From Streptosporangium amethystogenes (GTDB lineage: Bacteria > Actinomycetota > Actinomycetes > Streptosporangiales > Streptosporangiaceae): a stretch of DNA of 64,000 nt. The notes beneath the pieces were generated by a model that saw only the letters and a list, made by a program, of their open reading frames with translations, was not told the DNA's origin and ran no database searches. Positions 17,635-27,564 of the stretch are shown piece after piece. The stretch lies in NCBI RefSeq assembly GCF_000721075.1, contig NZ_JOEQ01000022.1, positions 62,001-126,000 on the forward strand, in the 5' to 3' direction. Position 1 is the stretch's first letter. The number at the start of each line of letters is the position of its first letter. The position numbers were made by a program, and so were the translations under genes.

Positions 17635-20518
17635 GCCTGTTCCCTTCGGGGTCGTACAGCACGGGCCCGGCGACCAGGACCTCGACCGGGGAGTCGCCCA
17701 CCTGTGCGATGAGGGTCTCCCCGATCCGGTCCCGGCCGCCGGCGACGAGCGCGAGGGCGAACGGCCGGCCGAGCGCCTCGCTGTGGTAGCTGGAGGTGAC
17801 GTGCCCGAGCATCGGGACGGGCCCCCGCTCCGGGGTGACCGGCGTGTCCGGCGCGATGATCTGCGTGCCCTCGGGCAGCCGGGTCACCCGGTCGACCGGC
17901 AGCAGGCCGATCAGGTGCCTGCGGTCGGCCCGCGCGGTGTCCGCCCTGGTGTAGGAGCGGTTGCCGATGAAGTCCTTGCGTTTCGAGACCACCCAGTCCA
18001 TACCGGCGTCCTGCGGCGTGACGGTCCCGTCGGTGTCCTGCCCGACGATGGGATAACCCTTCTCCGCGCGGAGCACGTGCATCGTCTCGGTGCCGTAGGG
18101 CGTGATGTCGAGGTCCGCTCCGGCGGCGTACAGCTGCTCCCAGACGGCGAGGCCGTACCAGCCCGACACGTTGATCTCGTAGGCGAGCTCGCCGGAGAAG
18201 GAGATCCGGCAGATCCTGGCGGGTACGCCGGAGGCCAGCGTGGTCTCGCGGAAGGTCATGAACGGGAACGCCTCGGCCGAGACGTCCAGGTCCGGGGCCA
18301 CCCGCGCGACCACCTGCCGCGACTTCGGGCCCACCACCGCGATCGTCGTCCACTGCTCGGTCACCGAGGTGCAGTACACGTCCAGCTCGGGCCACTCGGT
18401 CTGCAGCCACTCCTCAAGCCAGTCGAGGACACCGGCCGCACCGCCGGTGGTGGTGGTGAGCAGGAAGCGGTTCTCGTCGAGGCGCAGGTTCACGCCGTCG
18501 TCCAGGATCATGCCGTCGGGCTTGCACATGACCCCGTACCTGGCGGAGCCGACCGGCAGTCTCCGGTGGGCGTTGGTGTAGACGCGGTCCAGGAACTCGC
18601 CCGCGTCGGCGCCGCAGACCTCGATCTTGCCCAGTGTGGAGGCGTCCATCATGGCGACGCCCCGCCGGGCGGCCCGGCTCTCGCGGGCGACCGCCGCGTC
18701 GATGTCCTCACCGTCCCTCGGGAAGTACCGGGGGCGCAGCCACTGCCCGACGATCTCGAACCTGGCGCCGTGCGCGACGTGCCAGGGGTGGATCGGGGTG
18801 GTCCGTTCGGGGTCGAAGAGGTCGCCCCGCTCGCGCCCGGCGAGGGCCGCGAAGGAGACCGGGGTGTAGGGCGCACGGTAGGACGTCGTGCCGATCTCTC
18901 CGGGGGTGCCGCCAAGAGCGGCGGCGAGCACGCCGATCGCGTTGACGGCGGAGGTCCTGCCCTGGTCGTGCGCGGTGCCGATCGAGGTGTGACGCTTCAC
19001 GTGTTCGATGCCGCGCAGGCCCGCACCGGTCGCCCGCCAGACGTCGGCGACGGTCTGGTCGCGCTGCAGGTCGACGAAGTGCTCGTGCCAGTCGGCCGGC
19101 TCCCCCCTCCGCCCCGGCACCAGCCAGAGCTGCCGGACCGGCCCGTACTCGCCGGTGGCCGCCCGCCCCACCGGGGCCTCGGCCTCGATCGGGAACCCGG
19201 CGGCCACGGCGGCCGCGACTCCGGCCTCGGTGCCCTCCTCAAGGCAGCCGCCGAGGTCGAAGGTGCCCCGGGCCGAACCGGCCACCCGCTGGCCGCGGAC
19301 GGTCCCTTCGGGGACGAAGGCCGCGAGCACCTCGTCCCAGCGCAGCCTGCCCTGCCGCTGGCTGTGCAGGTGTACGACGGGGCTCCAGCCGCCGGAGACG
19401 GCGAGCAGGTCACACGCGATGGTCTCGACATCGGCCTCGACGTCGCCGCCGAGCAGTCCGTCCTCGTCCAGCGCGCCGACCAGGACGCCGTCGACCCGCG
19501 AGGCGCCGGTCGTCTCGACGACCGCGCTGCCCGGCACGACACGCACCCCGGTCCCGGCGACCTCGGCCGCGCGCGGCGACAGGGTGGGACGGGCGTCGAT
19601 CACGGCCGCCACCTCGACTCCGGCCGCGACCAGGTCGGTCACCGTGTCGTACGCGCTGTCGTTGGTGGTGCTCACCACGGCGCGGGAGCAGGGCGCCACC
19701 GCGTACCGGTTGAGGTAGCCGCGCACGGCCGAGGCCAGGAGGACCCCGGGACGGTCGTTGCCCGCGAAGACCAGCGGACGCTCGTGCGCGCCGGTGGCGA
19801 TCACGACCCGCGCCGCCCGGATGTGCCAGACCCGCCGGCGGGACATGCCCTCGGGGGCCGGGTGACCGAGATGGTCGGTGCGGTGCTGGACGGCGACGAC
19901 GTAGTTGTCGTCGTAACTTCCGAAGGCGGTGGTGCGGCTGAGCACCGTCGCCTCGGGGGCGGATTCGAGTTCGGCCACGACTTCGCGTACCCAGTCCAGG
20001 GCGGGCGAGCCGTTCACCGTCTCCTCCCGGCAGGAGAGCAGCGATCCCCCCGGCTCGGACTGCTCGTCGAGGAGGATCACCCGGGCGCCCGACCTGGCGG
20101 CGGCCCAGGCCGCGGCGAGCCCCGCCGGGCCGGCACCGACGACCAGGACGTCGGTGTGCGCGAACTTCTTGTCGTAGACGGCCTCGTCACCGGTGGGGTC
20201 GAGCCGGCCCAGACCGGACAGCGTCCGCACGGCCAGCCCGTCGACGAGGGAGACCGTGGTGGCCGGGAGCATCGACTCCGAGCACCGCCCGAGAACCTCA
20301 AGCAGCGCGTTCGGCTCCTCGACGCCGGCCGCCACGATGCCGCGTGGGCGCCCTCGGTAGATCGAGGGGGCGACGTCGAGCCTGCCCGCGGCCAGCATCG
20401 CCGAGGCGACGGTGTCGCCCGGGTGGCCGGTCAGCTCCTGGCCGTCGACGGTGAGGCGGAGCACCGTGTCGCGGTCGATCCGGCCGCCGGACGGGAGCCG
20501 GTGGGGCTGGGCGCTCAT
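17624..20518 (-). CDS. soxA: Sarcosine oxidase, alpha subunit
   Basis: A 964-residue protein, the normal size for SoxA. The N-terminus has a ferredoxin-like 2Fe-2S-fold segment. It is followed by a dinucleotide-binding loop [20 protein letters not shown], a second nucleotide site in [18 protein letters not shown], and a long C-terminal GcvT-like domain (from about residue 590, [13 protein letters not shown] onward) that accepts the methylene group on tetrahydrofolate. The ATG at 20518 has GGAAGGA upstream and overlaps the stop of soxD by four bases. A longer frame upstream is antisense-like and rejected. Confidence 0.95.
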   Translation of the reverse strand: MSAQPHRLPSGGRIDRDTVLRLTVDGQELTGHPGDTVASAMLAAGRLDVAPSIYRGRPRGIVAAGVEEPNALLEVLGRCSESMLPATTVSLVDGLAVRTLSGLGRLDPTGDEAVYDKKFAHTDVLVVGAGPAGLAAAWAAARSGARVILLDEQSEPGGSLLSCREETVNGSPALDWVREVVAELESAPEATVLSRTTAFGSYDDNYVVAVQHRTDHLGHPAPEGMSRRRVWHIRAARVVIATGAHERPLVFAGNDRPGVLLASAVRGYLNRYAVAPCSRAVVSTTNDSAYDTVTDLVAAGVEVAAVIDARPTLSPRAAEVAGTGVRVVPGSAVVETTGASRVDGVLVGALDEDGLLGGDVEADVETIACDLLAVSGGWSPVVHLHSQRQGRLRWDEVLAAFVPEGTVRGQRVAGSARGTFDLGGCLEEGTEAGVAAAVAAGFPIEAEAPVGRAATGEYGPVRQLWLVPGRRGEPADWHEHFVDLQRDQTVADVWRATGAGLRGIEHVKRHTSIGTAHDQGRTSAVNAIGVLAAALGGTPGEIGTTSYRAPYTPVSFAALAGRERGDLFDPERTTPIHPWHVAHGARFEIVGQWLRPRYFPRDGEDIDAAVARESRAARRGVAMMDASTLGKIEVCGADAGEFLDRVYTNAHRRLPVGSARYGVMCKPDGMILDDGVNLRLDENRFLLTTTTGGAAGVLDWLEEWLQTEWPELDVYCTSVTEQWTTIAVVGPKSRQVVARVAPDLDVSAEAFPFMTFRETTLASGVPARICRISFSGELAYEINVSGWYGLAVWEQLYAAGADLDITPYGTETMHVLRAEKGYPIVGQDTDGTVTPQDAGMDWVVSKRKDFIGNRSYTRADTARADRRHLIGLLPVDRVTRLPEGTQIIAPDTPVTPERGPVPMLGHVTSSYHSEALGRPFALALVAGGRDRIGETLIAQVGDSPVEVLVAGPVLYDPEGNRRDG

Positions 20519-20796
20519 CGCGATCCTTCCGGGCGGGGGTCGGTGGGCCGGTAGACGGCGAGCACCCGGTAGCTGGTGGTGTCCCGCATGACGTTGAACC
20601 AGCGGCGGCAGCCGGTGCTGTGCACCCAGCGCTCGGCGAAGGGGCCCTCGGGGTTGTCGCGGAAGAAGAGGTACTCGGCCCACTCCTGGTCGGTCAGGTC
20701 GGCCGGGACCTGCGGGTAGCGGACGTGGGCCTGCCCGCCGTAGTGGTACTCGGTCTCGTCCCGCGGCCCGCACCAGGGACAGTCCAGCAAGAGCAT
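20515..20796 (-). CDS. soxD: Sarcosine oxidase, delta subunit
   Basis: A 93-residue zinc-binding subunit. The ligands known from the Corynebacterium and Stenotrophomonas enzymes are at exactly the expected positions: Cys6 and Cys9 in LLDCPWCG, His59 and Cys63 in VHSTGC. The small delta chain holds the complex together. The ATG at 20796 has AAGGAG 7 bases upstream, and the gene overlaps soxA by ATGA. Confidence 0.95.
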   Translation of the reverse strand: MLLLDCPWCGPRDETEYHYGGQAHVRYPQVPADLTDQEWAEYLFFRDNPEGPFAERWVHSTGCRRWFNVMRDTTSYRVLAVYRPTDPRPEGSR

Positions 20797-20824
20797 TCGG
20801 TGGCTCCTTCGCGAGGTCGCGGGG

Positions 20825-22045
20825 TCAGTGGGCCACGGCCGCGGCGCCGTGCTCGTCGATGAGGGCGCCGGTGGTGAACCGCTCCAGGGAGAACGGCGCG
20901 TTCAGCGGGTGCGGCTCCCCGGTCGCCATGGTGTGGGCCATGGTCCATCCGGCCGACGGGGTGGCCTTGAAACCGCCGGTCCCCCAGCCGCAGTTGACGT
21001 AGAGGTTCTCCACGGGCGTCCTGCCGATGATGGGCGAGGCGTCGGGGGAGACGTCGACGATGCCGCCCCAGGTACGGAGCACGTGCGCACGGGCGAAGAT
21101 CGGGAACAGTTCGATCGCCGCCGCCATCTGCCTCTCGATGACGTGGAAGGAGCCGCGTCGGCCGTAGCCGTTGTAGGAGTCCACTCCGGCGCCCATGACC
21201 AGCTCGCCCTTGTGCGCCTGCGAGACGTAGACGTGTACGTGGTTCGACATGACCACGGTGGGGTGGACCGGCTCGTACAGCTCGGAGACCAGTGCCTGCA
21301 GCGGTTGCGACCGGACCGGCAGCCGGAAGCCGGCCTGCTCCGCCAGGACGCCGCTGTGACCGGCGGCGGCCAGGCCGACCACCCCGGCGTTGACGGTGCC
21401 CCGGGTGGTGCGCACGCCGACGACCCGGTCGCCGTCCTTGACGAAACCGGTGACCGCGCAGTTCTGGATGAGGTCCACGCCCAGCGCGTCCGCGGCGCGG
21501 GCGAAGGCCCAGGCCACGTGGTCGTGCTTAGCGATGCCCGCCCGGGGCTGGAGGGTCGCGCCCAGCACCGGGTAGCGGACGTCCGGGGAGATGTTGACGA
21601 TCGGGCACACCTCGGCCACCTCCTCGGCGTCGAGCCACTCCGCGTCGACGCCGTTGAGCCGGTTGGCGTCGACCCGGCGGCGGGCCTCGCGGACGTCCTG
21701 GAGGGTGTGGGCGAGGTTGAGCACACCCCGCTGGCTGAACAGGAAGTCGTAGTCCAGTTCCTCGGGCAGCCGCTCCCACTGCTTCAGCGCGAACTCGTAG
21801 ATCCCGGCGCTCTCGTCCCACAGGTAGTTGGAGCGGATGATCGTGGTGTTGCGGGCCATGTTCCCACCGGCCAGCCAGCCCTTCTCCAGCACCGCCACGT
21901 TGCCGATGCCGTGGTTCCTGGCCAGGTAGTAGGCGGTGGCGAGCCCGTGCCCGCCGCCGCCCACGACGATCGCGTCGTACGACGGCTTCGGCTCCGGGTT
22001 GCGCCAGAGCAGGGCGGGGTGCTCGGGGAGCGGGTTCGTGGTCAC
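20825..22045 (-). CDS. soxB: Sarcosine oxidase, beta subunit
   Basis: A 406-residue FAD/FMN subunit that carries the dehydrogenase active site. The Rossmann motif [22 protein letters not shown] is near residues 25-46, [12 protein letters not shown] follows, and [10 protein letters not shown] and the C-terminal [17 protein letters not shown] are diagnostic of SoxB. It is the first gene of the operon, from a GTG at 22045 with CGGAG upstream. It is divergent from the GntR regulator, with a short shared promoter region containing a TGATATATCA palindrome. No glyA, purU or folD gene accompanies the operon, unlike in many soxBDAG loci. Confidence 0.94.
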   Translation of the reverse strand: MTTNPLPEHPALLWRNPEPKPSYDAIVVGGGGHGLATAYYLARNHGIGNVAVLEKGWLAGGNMARNTTIIRSNYLWDESAGIYEFALKQWERLPEELDYDFLFSQRGVLNLAHTLQDVREARRRVDANRLNGVDAEWLDAEEVAEVCPIVNISPDVRYPVLGATLQPRAGIAKHDHVAWAFARAADALGVDLIQNCAVTGFVKDGDRVVGVRTTRGTVNAGVVGLAAAGHSGVLAEQAGFRLPVRSQPLQALVSELYEPVHPTVVMSNHVHVYVSQAHKGELVMGAGVDSYNGYGRRGSFHVIERQMAAAIELFPIFARAHVLRTWGGIVDVSPDASPIIGRTPVENLYVNCGWGTGGFKATPSAGWTMAHTMATGEPHPLNAPFSLERFTTGALIDEHGAAAVAH

Positions 22046-22085
22046 GCCGAGGCTCCGTTCGGGTCGAGGCCACCTAGTAAACTAT

Positions 22086-22095
22086 TGATATATCA
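22086..22095. promoter_or_regulatory. Palindrome between soxB and its GntR regulator
   Basis: The perfect palindrome TGATATATCA sits in an unusually AT-rich stretch in the 73-base gap between the divergent soxB and gntR genes. GntR proteins of the FCD group bind short palindromes in such positions, so this is the likely operator for both genes. Confidence 0.5.
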
Positions 22096-22118
22096 GTTAA
22101 TGGGGTAACCTACGTCAG

Positions 22119-22787
22119 GTGCGAGCGACGGTCAACGCAGGGGGCGACGGGGCACCGCTCTCGCTCTCCGAGCAGGCATACCGCGCCATCCGCGACAAGC
22201 TCGTCATGCTCGACATCCGCCCCGGGATGCCGATCAAGGAGGACCATCTCGCCGCCTCGCTCGACATGGGCAGGACGCCCGTCCGCGAGGCGCTGAAGCG
22301 GCTGGAGGGCGAACGGCTCGTGGTCGCCTACCCGCGCCGCGGCACCTTCGCCACCGAGGTCAACATCACCGACCTCGCCCACATCTCCGAGGTCCGGCAG
22401 CAACTGGAGCCGGTGGCCGCGGCCAAGGCGGCCCTGCGCGCCACCCCGGCGGACCGGATCGCACTCGGCGAGCTCGGCGCGGAACTGGCCCCCGAGCGCA
22501 TCTCCGCCCTGCCGCCGGAGAAGCTGATGCGTCTCGACCTGCGCGTGCACCGCGCCCTGTACGCCGCCACCGGAAACCCCTACCTTGAGGACACCCTGGT
22601 CCGCTACGACAACCTGGCCACCCGGATCTGGTGCCTGTTCGTCGACCGGCTTCCCGGCATGGCGGGCCACGTCGGAGAGCACGGCCCGCTGCTGCGCGCC
22701 GTCATCGACGGTGAGGAGGAGCAGGCCGCCCGGCTCGCCGCCGAACACGTCGCGGGCTTCGAACGCGAGGTCCGCGCCCTGCTCTGA
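22119..22787 (+). CDS. GntR family regulator (FadR/FCD subfamily)
   Basis: A 222-residue repressor. The winged helix reads LSEQAYRAIRDKLVMLDIRPG, EDHLAASLDMGRTPVREALKRLEGERLV and YPRRGTFAT, all standard GntR features. The C-terminal FCD domain has the metal/ligand-binding helices with the D-x3-H motif (LRVHRALYAATGNPYL) and EHGPLLRAVIDGEEEQA...EHV. It is divergent from soxB and is therefore the likely sarcosine- or glycine-betaine-responsive regulator of soxBDAG. The start is a GTG at 22119; no strong ribosome site is seen. A perfect hairpin terminator follows the gene. Confidence 0.92.
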   Translation: MRATVNAGGDGAPLSLSEQAYRAIRDKLVMLDIRPGMPIKEDHLAASLDMGRTPVREALKRLEGERLVVAYPRRGTFATEVNITDLAHISEVRQQLEPVAAAKAALRATPADRIALGELGAELAPERISALPPEKLMRLDLRVHRALYAATGNPYLEDTLVRYDNLATRIWCLFVDRLPGMAGHVGEHGPLLRAVIDGEEEQAARLAAEHVAGFEREVRALL

Positions 22788-22793
22788 TTCCCC

Positions 22794-22832
22794 GGTCAGG
22801 GCGGTGGCGGCGGGGCCGCCACCGCCCTGACC
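22794..22832. terminator. Bidirectional hairpin terminator
   Basis: Arms 22794-22810 and 22816-22832 form a perfect 17-bp stem between the convergent GntR and methyltransferase genes, 6 bases after the GntR stop. The symmetry suggests it serves both strands. Confidence 0.75.
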
Positions 22833-22853
22833 TTCTCCTTCAACCCCCCGCGC

Positions 22854-23960
22854 TCATCCTCCCCGTGCTCGGCGCCGGGACGGCTGTCGTGGACGCCTCT
22901 CCCCCACCATGAGCCGGACGATGTACGACCTGGCGCCGGAGAGCCGGACCTGCTGGACGTGGACGGGGACCAGCCGGTGCCGGATGGCGGTGCCGAGGTC
23001 GTCGGTGTCGGGGATCAGCACCACCGCCGTTCCGTCGGGAGCGAGGACCCGGCGCAGCTCCGTCCACCACCGGGAGGGAGCCCCGGCGAGCAGGCCGTGC
23101 GCGGCGACCTGCGTACCCCAGGGCGGGTTGCACACGACGCGGTCGACGCTGCCGTCGGCCAACGGCAGATCGCCGGCGTCGGCCGGGCGGACGGTGACGG
23201 CCGGGGAGTCCGCCGCGTTCGTACGCGCCGCCCGCAGCGCGTCCGGGTCCAGGTCGAAGCCACAGAAGCGGGCGTCCGGCCGCAGGTGTCCGGCCTCGAT
23301 GAGCAGGGTTCCGGCACCGCAGCAGGGGTCGAGCACCCGGTGATCGGACCGGATGTCGGCCATCCGGGCCATCGCCGCGGCCAGCGGAGGATGCAGGGTG
23401 CCCGGGATCGTGCACCGCTTGTAGCTACGGCGGTGCAGCGGCCGGTCGGTGATCCTCAGCGTGAGCGTCGCCCAGGTGCCGTCCAGGATCAGCCGCCACG
23501 CGCTGTGGGCCGGCGGGGGCGCGGCGCCCCCGCGCCGCGAGTGGTAGCCGGCTCCCAGTCTCCGCGCCAGGGCCCGGCCGACGGCGTCCTCGGCGTCGTA
23601 CCGGTTGAAGTTCCGCCTTCCCAGGAAGGACGCCGACACCTCGACACCGGTGAGCTCGCCGGAGCCTCCACAGCCCAGCCGGTGCCGGAGCAGCGTGTCC
23701 ACCTCGGTGACGGCCGCGAGCTCGGCGAGCGCGTCGACACCTGTTCTGGCCGCTCCGATGTCCGGCAGCCGGGCGGCGAGCAGGAACACGTCGTCCGCGG
23801 TGCGCAGCCGGACCACGCCGGGCTCCGGTCGAGGCGCACGGAAGTGCACCTCGCGGTGGCCCAGATGGGTGATCGGACCGAGTCCGAGCTGGAGGATCTC
23901 GGAGGCCACGATGGCCTCCAGTCCTCGGACGCACCGCGCCACCAGGCGCGCCGCCGTCAC
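22854..23960 (-). CDS. THUMP/UPF0020-type RNA N2-guanine methyltransferase
   Basis: The N-terminal part, LVARCVRGLEAIVASEILQLG, followed by a ferredoxin-like/THUMP-like region, and the C-terminal Rossmann methyltransferase domain with DPCCGAGTLLIEAGHL (SAM-binding motif I) and CNPPWGTQ (an NPPY-class catalytic motif for exocyclic amines) match the RlmL/TrmN family that methylates guanine N2 in rRNA or tRNA. The region LDGTWATLTLRITDRPLHRRSY.KR is a typical RNA-binding link. The GTG at 23960 begins just before the conserved part; the frame is open to a TTG at 24041, and no start has a good ribosome site. The substrate RNA is unknown. Confidence 0.83.
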   Translation of the reverse strand: MTAARLVARCVRGLEAIVASEILQLGLGPITHLGHREVHFRAPRPEPGVVRLRTADDVFLLAARLPDIGAARTGVDALAELAAVTEVDTLLRHRLGCGGSGELTGVEVSASFLGRRNFNRYDAEDAVGRALARRLGAGYHSRRGGAAPPPAHSAWRLILDGTWATLTLRITDRPLHRRSYKRCTIPGTLHPPLAAAMARMADIRSDHRVLDPCCGAGTLLIEAGHLRPDARFCGFDLDPDALRAARTNAADSPAVTVRPADAGDLPLADGSVDRVVCNPPWGTQVAAHGLLAGAPSRWWTELRRVLAPDGTAVVLIPDTDDLGTAIRHRLVPVHVQQVRLSGARSYIVRLMVGERRPRQPSRRRARGG

Positions 23961-24270
23961 GAGACGGCGAGGGCGCTGGGACGCGGGGCGGTGAGAAAAC
24001 GCGCGCGAGTGCGCATGATGATCGTTCTTCTCCCACGTCAAGGTTCGGGACGGCGCGACGCCGCCCCGCCTCGTCGACGACGGGGGTTCCTCGCCTCGCC
24101 GACGGACCCTTAACGCAGGCGGAAGAAGAAGATCATGGAACGAATGCTAGCAGCCCGATCAGCGCCGTATCCGCTCAAGAGGGGCACATCACACTCGTGC
24201 GACACCGGCCCGGACCGGCCCGCCCGCGTCTCGGGTCCGGTCGCGACACCGTGACCGGCGGGAGGCCCGG

Positions 24271-24864
24271 TCAGAGGTTCGGCGGGCGCCACATCGGGAA
24301 CATCGGCGGGCCGTCGGGCATGAATATCGGGTCGCCGAGGTCCTGATAGCCGTGGCGCAGGTAGAGCCTGCGACTGCGGGTGCTGCTGGCCTCCAGGTAC
24401 GCGGGTATGCCCGCCTCGTCGAGCCCGCGGTGGTACCCCTCCAGCAGCCGGGTCCCCGTCCTCCGTCCCTGGTACCCGGGGAGCACGGCGAGGAACGCCA
24501 GGTAGTGGTGCGGGTCGTGGGGGTGGCGCTTGTCCATCTCCTCCCCCATCTGCCCGATGCGCTCCGCGTGGGGACCGGCGAACGCCTCCACCCGGGCGTC
24601 CCGGTCGAGGATCTCGGGAAGCGGCTCTGCGCCTTTGTGGAACCATACGGCCACGGCGGACATGTCGGCCGTCGCGTGGACCTCGCCGTGGATGAGGGCG
24701 CTCTCAGTGATCATGGAGAAGAAGGGGGGCATCACCCGGCGGCGGTCGTCGTCCGGCGGGATCATCCAGGCCGAGATCTCCTGCTCGTGGAAGGAGGTGG
24801 CGATGATCGCACCGATGACCTCGGCGACCCCGGGAGCGTTCTGAACGTGAATGATCTCTGTCAT
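24271..24864 (-). CDS. GNAT family N-acetyltransferase
   Basis: A 197-residue acetyltransferase. The acetyl-CoA pyrophosphate loop is in LAVLPGYQGRRTGTRLLEGYHRG (Q-x-x-G-x-G/A form) and the C-terminal LYLRHGYQDLG strand-turn completes the fold. A Trp/Met-rich N-terminal half (AWMIPPDDDRRR, AVAVWFHKG) resembles the group that acetylates amino acids or small amines. The ATG at 24864 overlaps the stop codon of the APC permease by four bases. Coupled translation suggests that the enzyme modifies the compound the permease moves. Confidence 0.87.
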   Translation of the reverse strand: MTEIIHVQNAPGVAEVIGAIIATSFHEQEISAWMIPPDDDRRRVMPPFFSMITESALIHGEVHATADMSAVAVWFHKGAEPLPEILDRDARVEAFAGPHAERIGQMGEEMDKRHPHDPHHYLAFLAVLPGYQGRRTGTRLLEGYHRGLDEAGIPAYLEASSTRSRRLYLRHGYQDLGDPIFMPDGPPMFPMWRPPNL

Positions 24865-26333
24865 TCGGCCCCTCCCACGGCCGCCTGGGCGCCCCGCCCG
24901 ATGTTCGCGTACACCTTCGGCCGGTTGGCCCGCAGGGCGAGTCCCCACATGACGCCGAGCCCCACGGCGACGAAGTAGACGGCGGGCATGATCCAGCGCA
25001 GCGGGGAGTCGGGGGCCACGCCGAGCACGATGTCGAAGTTGGCCATGACGAGCACGATGACCACGATCAGCAGGACCGAGGAGACCCCCGGGGCGATCCT
25101 GGTCCGCCAGGCGTTCTCCTCGTTGGGGTTCTTGGCGAAGAAGACCAGCACGGAGATCGAGGTGGCCGCCAGCATCATGAGCAGTCCCAGGCCACCGAAC
25201 GATCCGACGGTGAAGAACAGCTGGACGACCGGATCCAGGCCGAAGACCGCGTATACGACGATCGTGACCAGCCCGATGACACTCTGCGCCACCGAGCCGT
25301 TGACCGGGGCACCGGTCCGGGGGGAAGTACGACCGAAGATCTCGGGCAGCACCCTCTCCCTGCCGAGGGCGAAGACATAGCGGGAGATCGTGTTGTGGAA
25401 GGCGATCAGCGCGGCGAAGAGGCTCGTCACGAAGAGGAGGGAACCGATGGTGGCGACGGTCGCCCCCAGGTGCTGCCCGGCCAGGTTGAACAGGAGGGCC
25501 GAACTCTGCTTGCGCGTGGCCTCGACGATCTTGTCCGAGCCGATCGGCACGGTCATCGCCCAGGACGACAGCGCATAGAGGCCGGAGATGACGGCGAGTG
25601 CGACGTAGGTCGCGATCGGCACCGTGCGCCTCGGGTCCTTGGTCTCCTCGGAGAACACCACCGACGACTCGAAGCCCGCGAAGGACGCGATGCAGATCGC
25701 GACCACCGCTCCGATCCCGGGGACGAAGAGGTTCGACGGGTCGAAGACGTCGAGGCTGTAGCCCGAGGCCGCCGGGTTGATCAGGTCCGCGATGTCGAAC
25801 ACGACGACGACGGCTATCTCCGTCAGCAGCAGGACCGAAAGGACCTTCCCGTTCACGTCGACCCGCATGAGGCCGAGCACCCCGGTCAGCACCCAGGCGA
25901 CCAGTCCGATGACCCACCAGGGCGGAGAGCTTCCGAACCAGTCGGCGATCAGCGGCTGGGCGGCCGCACCGATCATGCCGTAGAGACCCACCTGGAGCGC
26001 GTTGTAGGCCAGCAACGCGACCCACGCGGTCGCCACACCCACCGGCCTGCCGAGCCCTTTCGCGGTGTACGCGTAGAACGCCCCGGCGTTGACGACGTAA
26101 CGGGCCATCGTCACGTAGCCGACGGCGAACAGGCCCAGGATGGCTCCGAGCAGGATGAAGGCGAGCGGCACGCCGGTCACGCCGGTCGCTGCGTAGGCGG
26201 CGGTCACCGAGCCACCGATGACGGTCAGCGGCGCCGCCGCCGAGATGACGAAGAACACCACCGACGGCACACCGAGGCGGTCCTGGGCGAGCGCGGCGGA
26301 AACGGCGCTGACCCTTCGTTCTGTCACGGACAT
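24861..26333 (-). CDS. APC-family amino acid/amine permease
   Basis: A 490-residue integral membrane protein with about 12 hydrophobic segments. Diagnostic stretches are VPSVVFFVISAAAPLTVIGG (first helix with the unwound substrate-binding GG), YTAKGLGRPVGVATAWVALLAY, FAGFESSVVFSEETKDPRRTVP (the conserved E-E-x-K/R-x-P motif of the family) and a C-terminal NPNEENAW loop. The ATG at 26333 has AAGGA upstream. It heads a two-gene operon with the overlapping GNAT gene. Substrates in this family include amino acids, polyamines and ethanolamine; the sequence does not decide among them. Confidence 0.9.
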   Translation of the reverse strand: MSVTERRVSAVSAALAQDRLGVPSVVFFVISAAAPLTVIGGSVTAAYAATGVTGVPLAFILLGAILGLFAVGYVTMARYVVNAGAFYAYTAKGLGRPVGVATAWVALLAYNALQVGLYGMIGAAAQPLIADWFGSSPPWWVIGLVAWVLTGVLGLMRVDVNGKVLSVLLLTEIAVVVVFDIADLINPAASGYSLDVFDPSNLFVPGIGAVVAICIASFAGFESSVVFSEETKDPRRTVPIATYVALAVISGLYALSSWAMTVPIGSDKIVEATRKQSSALLFNLAGQHLGATVATIGSLLFVTSLFAALIAFHNTISRYVFALGRERVLPEIFGRTSPRTGAPVNGSVAQSVIGLVTIVVYAVFGLDPVVQLFFTVGSFGGLGLLMMLAATSISVLVFFAKNPNEENAWRTRIAPGVSSVLLIVVIVLVMANFDIVLGVAPDSPLRWIMPAVYFVAVGLGVMWGLALRANRPKVYANIGRGAQAAVGGAE

Positions 26334-26361
26334 TGGGATCCTTGAAATGAGGGGGGTGGGT

Positions 26362-26997
26362 TCACCGGCGGCTGATGACGGAGTCACCTACGGCAGCCTC
26401 GGTCTGGGCGATCAGTTCCTGGAGCGGCGCCGGGAGGGCGGTGATCGAATCGGAGAGGTATCTCGGGTTCTGCTCCCACAGAACGAGTTGGTTGCCGCCG
26501 GTTGCGACGAGCAGCCCCAGCAGGACGCCGTCCTGGACGCTGAGTGGCTCACGGCGTTGGATCGCCAGGTTGACGCGTCCGCCGGGCCACGCCGCGATGT
26601 TCACGTCGACCGGCACCTGCCTCCGCGACGGGCGTCTGCCGGGCGGGCGCAGCAGCCCGTCGGCGGTCATCCGGGCCGCCACGTCGGCGAGTGCCGTACG
26701 GGCGAGGAACTGCAACCAGGTACGGAAGCGGTGTGCGGGTTCGGCGACGACGTGGTCCAGGGCGGTCCTGGTGAGCGCGTCTTCGGGCGGCGCCGCGTCG
26801 AGAACGACGAGCCGTATCTGCCCTGCCGCCAATCCCACGGTTATCCGCCCGGCGAGCATCAGTTCTCCCAGGATGGCGGCGGCCAGCCCCAGACCGGTCA
26901 GGCGGGCATGAAGCCTCATCCGGCCGGTCGCATTGTCATGCATGACAAAGAACAGGTCGTCAGCCAATCGGGGTCCCGAAAGATCAACTTCAGCCAC
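26362..26997 (-). CDS. GPP34-family phosphoprotein-like protein
   Basis: A 211-residue helical protein of the GPP34 (Golgi phosphoprotein 3-like) family that is widespread and multicopy in actinomycetes. Hallmarks are ADDLFFVMHDNATGRMRLHARLTGLGLAAAILGEL and the mid-region LARTALADVAARMTADGLLRPPGRR. Eukaryotic GPP34 binds phosphoinositides; the bacterial role is unknown. The GTG at 26997 is chosen because the family begins here. The 37 residues upstream in the same frame are atypical. A TACGAT hexamer ends 8 bases before this GTG, so the message may be leaderless. Confidence 0.8.
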   Translation of the reverse strand: MAEVDLSGPRLADDLFFVMHDNATGRMRLHARLTGLGLAAAILGELMLAGRITVGLAAGQIRLVVLDAAPPEDALTRTALDHVVAEPAHRFRTWLQFLARTALADVAARMTADGLLRPPGRRPSRRQVPVDVNIAAWPGGRVNLAIQRREPLSVQDGVLLGLLVATGGNQLVLWEQNPRYLSDSITALPAPLQELIAQTEAAVGDSVISRR

Positions 26998-27220
26998 GAA
27001 CGGCGATCGTATAGGTAAATTGCTAAATCTGCCATTACGCGAATAAAATTCTGGCGCGTAGCGGATAGCTCCAAGCAGGAATCGGAGAAAACGAAGTCGC
27101 CCGCCCACGACCGAGGTGGCAATGGCCGGAACCCCGGGCCCGAAAGCTCCCTGGAGGGTGCGGACGCCCCCTACCGGAGACCGGTGATCACCCGGGTGAC
27201 CTGGTACGCAAAGAAGAAAA

Positions 27221-27264
27221 CCCGCCTCACGCCGGCAGCGTGAAGCGGGCCTTCGAAGGTTTTT
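27221..27264. terminator. Bidirectional terminator with T-runs on both sides
   Basis: cccgcctcacgc (27221-27232) and gcgtgaagcggg (27238-27249) pair over 12 bp with one G-T. A T-run follows at 27260-27264 on the plus strand, and the A-rich 27211-27220 gives a T-rich tract on the minus strand. It lies downstream of the MerR gene and GyrI remnant on the minus strand. Confidence 0.65.
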
Positions 27265-27424
27265 CCCCGCCGGGAGAATCCAGCCGAGCGAGCCGCGCGG
27301 AGCGGGAATCAGCGGGGCCTGGGTAATTAGTGTCTGTCTTTAATTCGGAAAGTTACACCGACCAGGGACCGGAATGGCGCGGTAACGGCTTCCGCACACC
27401 CGGTGTCGAATCACGGCCACGGGT

Positions 27425-27541
27425 TCAGGCGGCGCGAACGGGCTGCCGGAGTACGGTCAGCATCTTCTCCGGGTCGGTCTCCCCCGTATCGGACAGGTAG
27501 ATCTCGTGGTGCAGGCCGTGCCGAACTCCACCGCCTCGGGA
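27425..27541 (-). pseudogene. GyrI-like domain protein, C-terminal fragment
   Basis: On the minus strand the last 38 codons of a GyrI-like small-molecule-binding protein can be read: HGLHHEIYLSDTGETDPEKM then LTVLRQPV and stop (tca at 27425-27427). H-E-I-Y-L-S-D-x-x-x-T-x-P-E-K is the characteristic end of such proteins. No upstream part exists; the frame ends next to the MerR gene stop. The MerR protein itself ends in a related domain, so this is the stub of a lost relative. Confidence 0.6.
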
Positions 27542-27564
27542 ACCTTCCGCGGCCGATTACCGGT

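Noticed and set aside
17273..20554. A 1093-codon plus-strand frame opposite soxG/soxA
   Set aside because: It is an antisense shadow of two clearly identified sarcosine oxidase subunits, with low-complexity composition and no motif.
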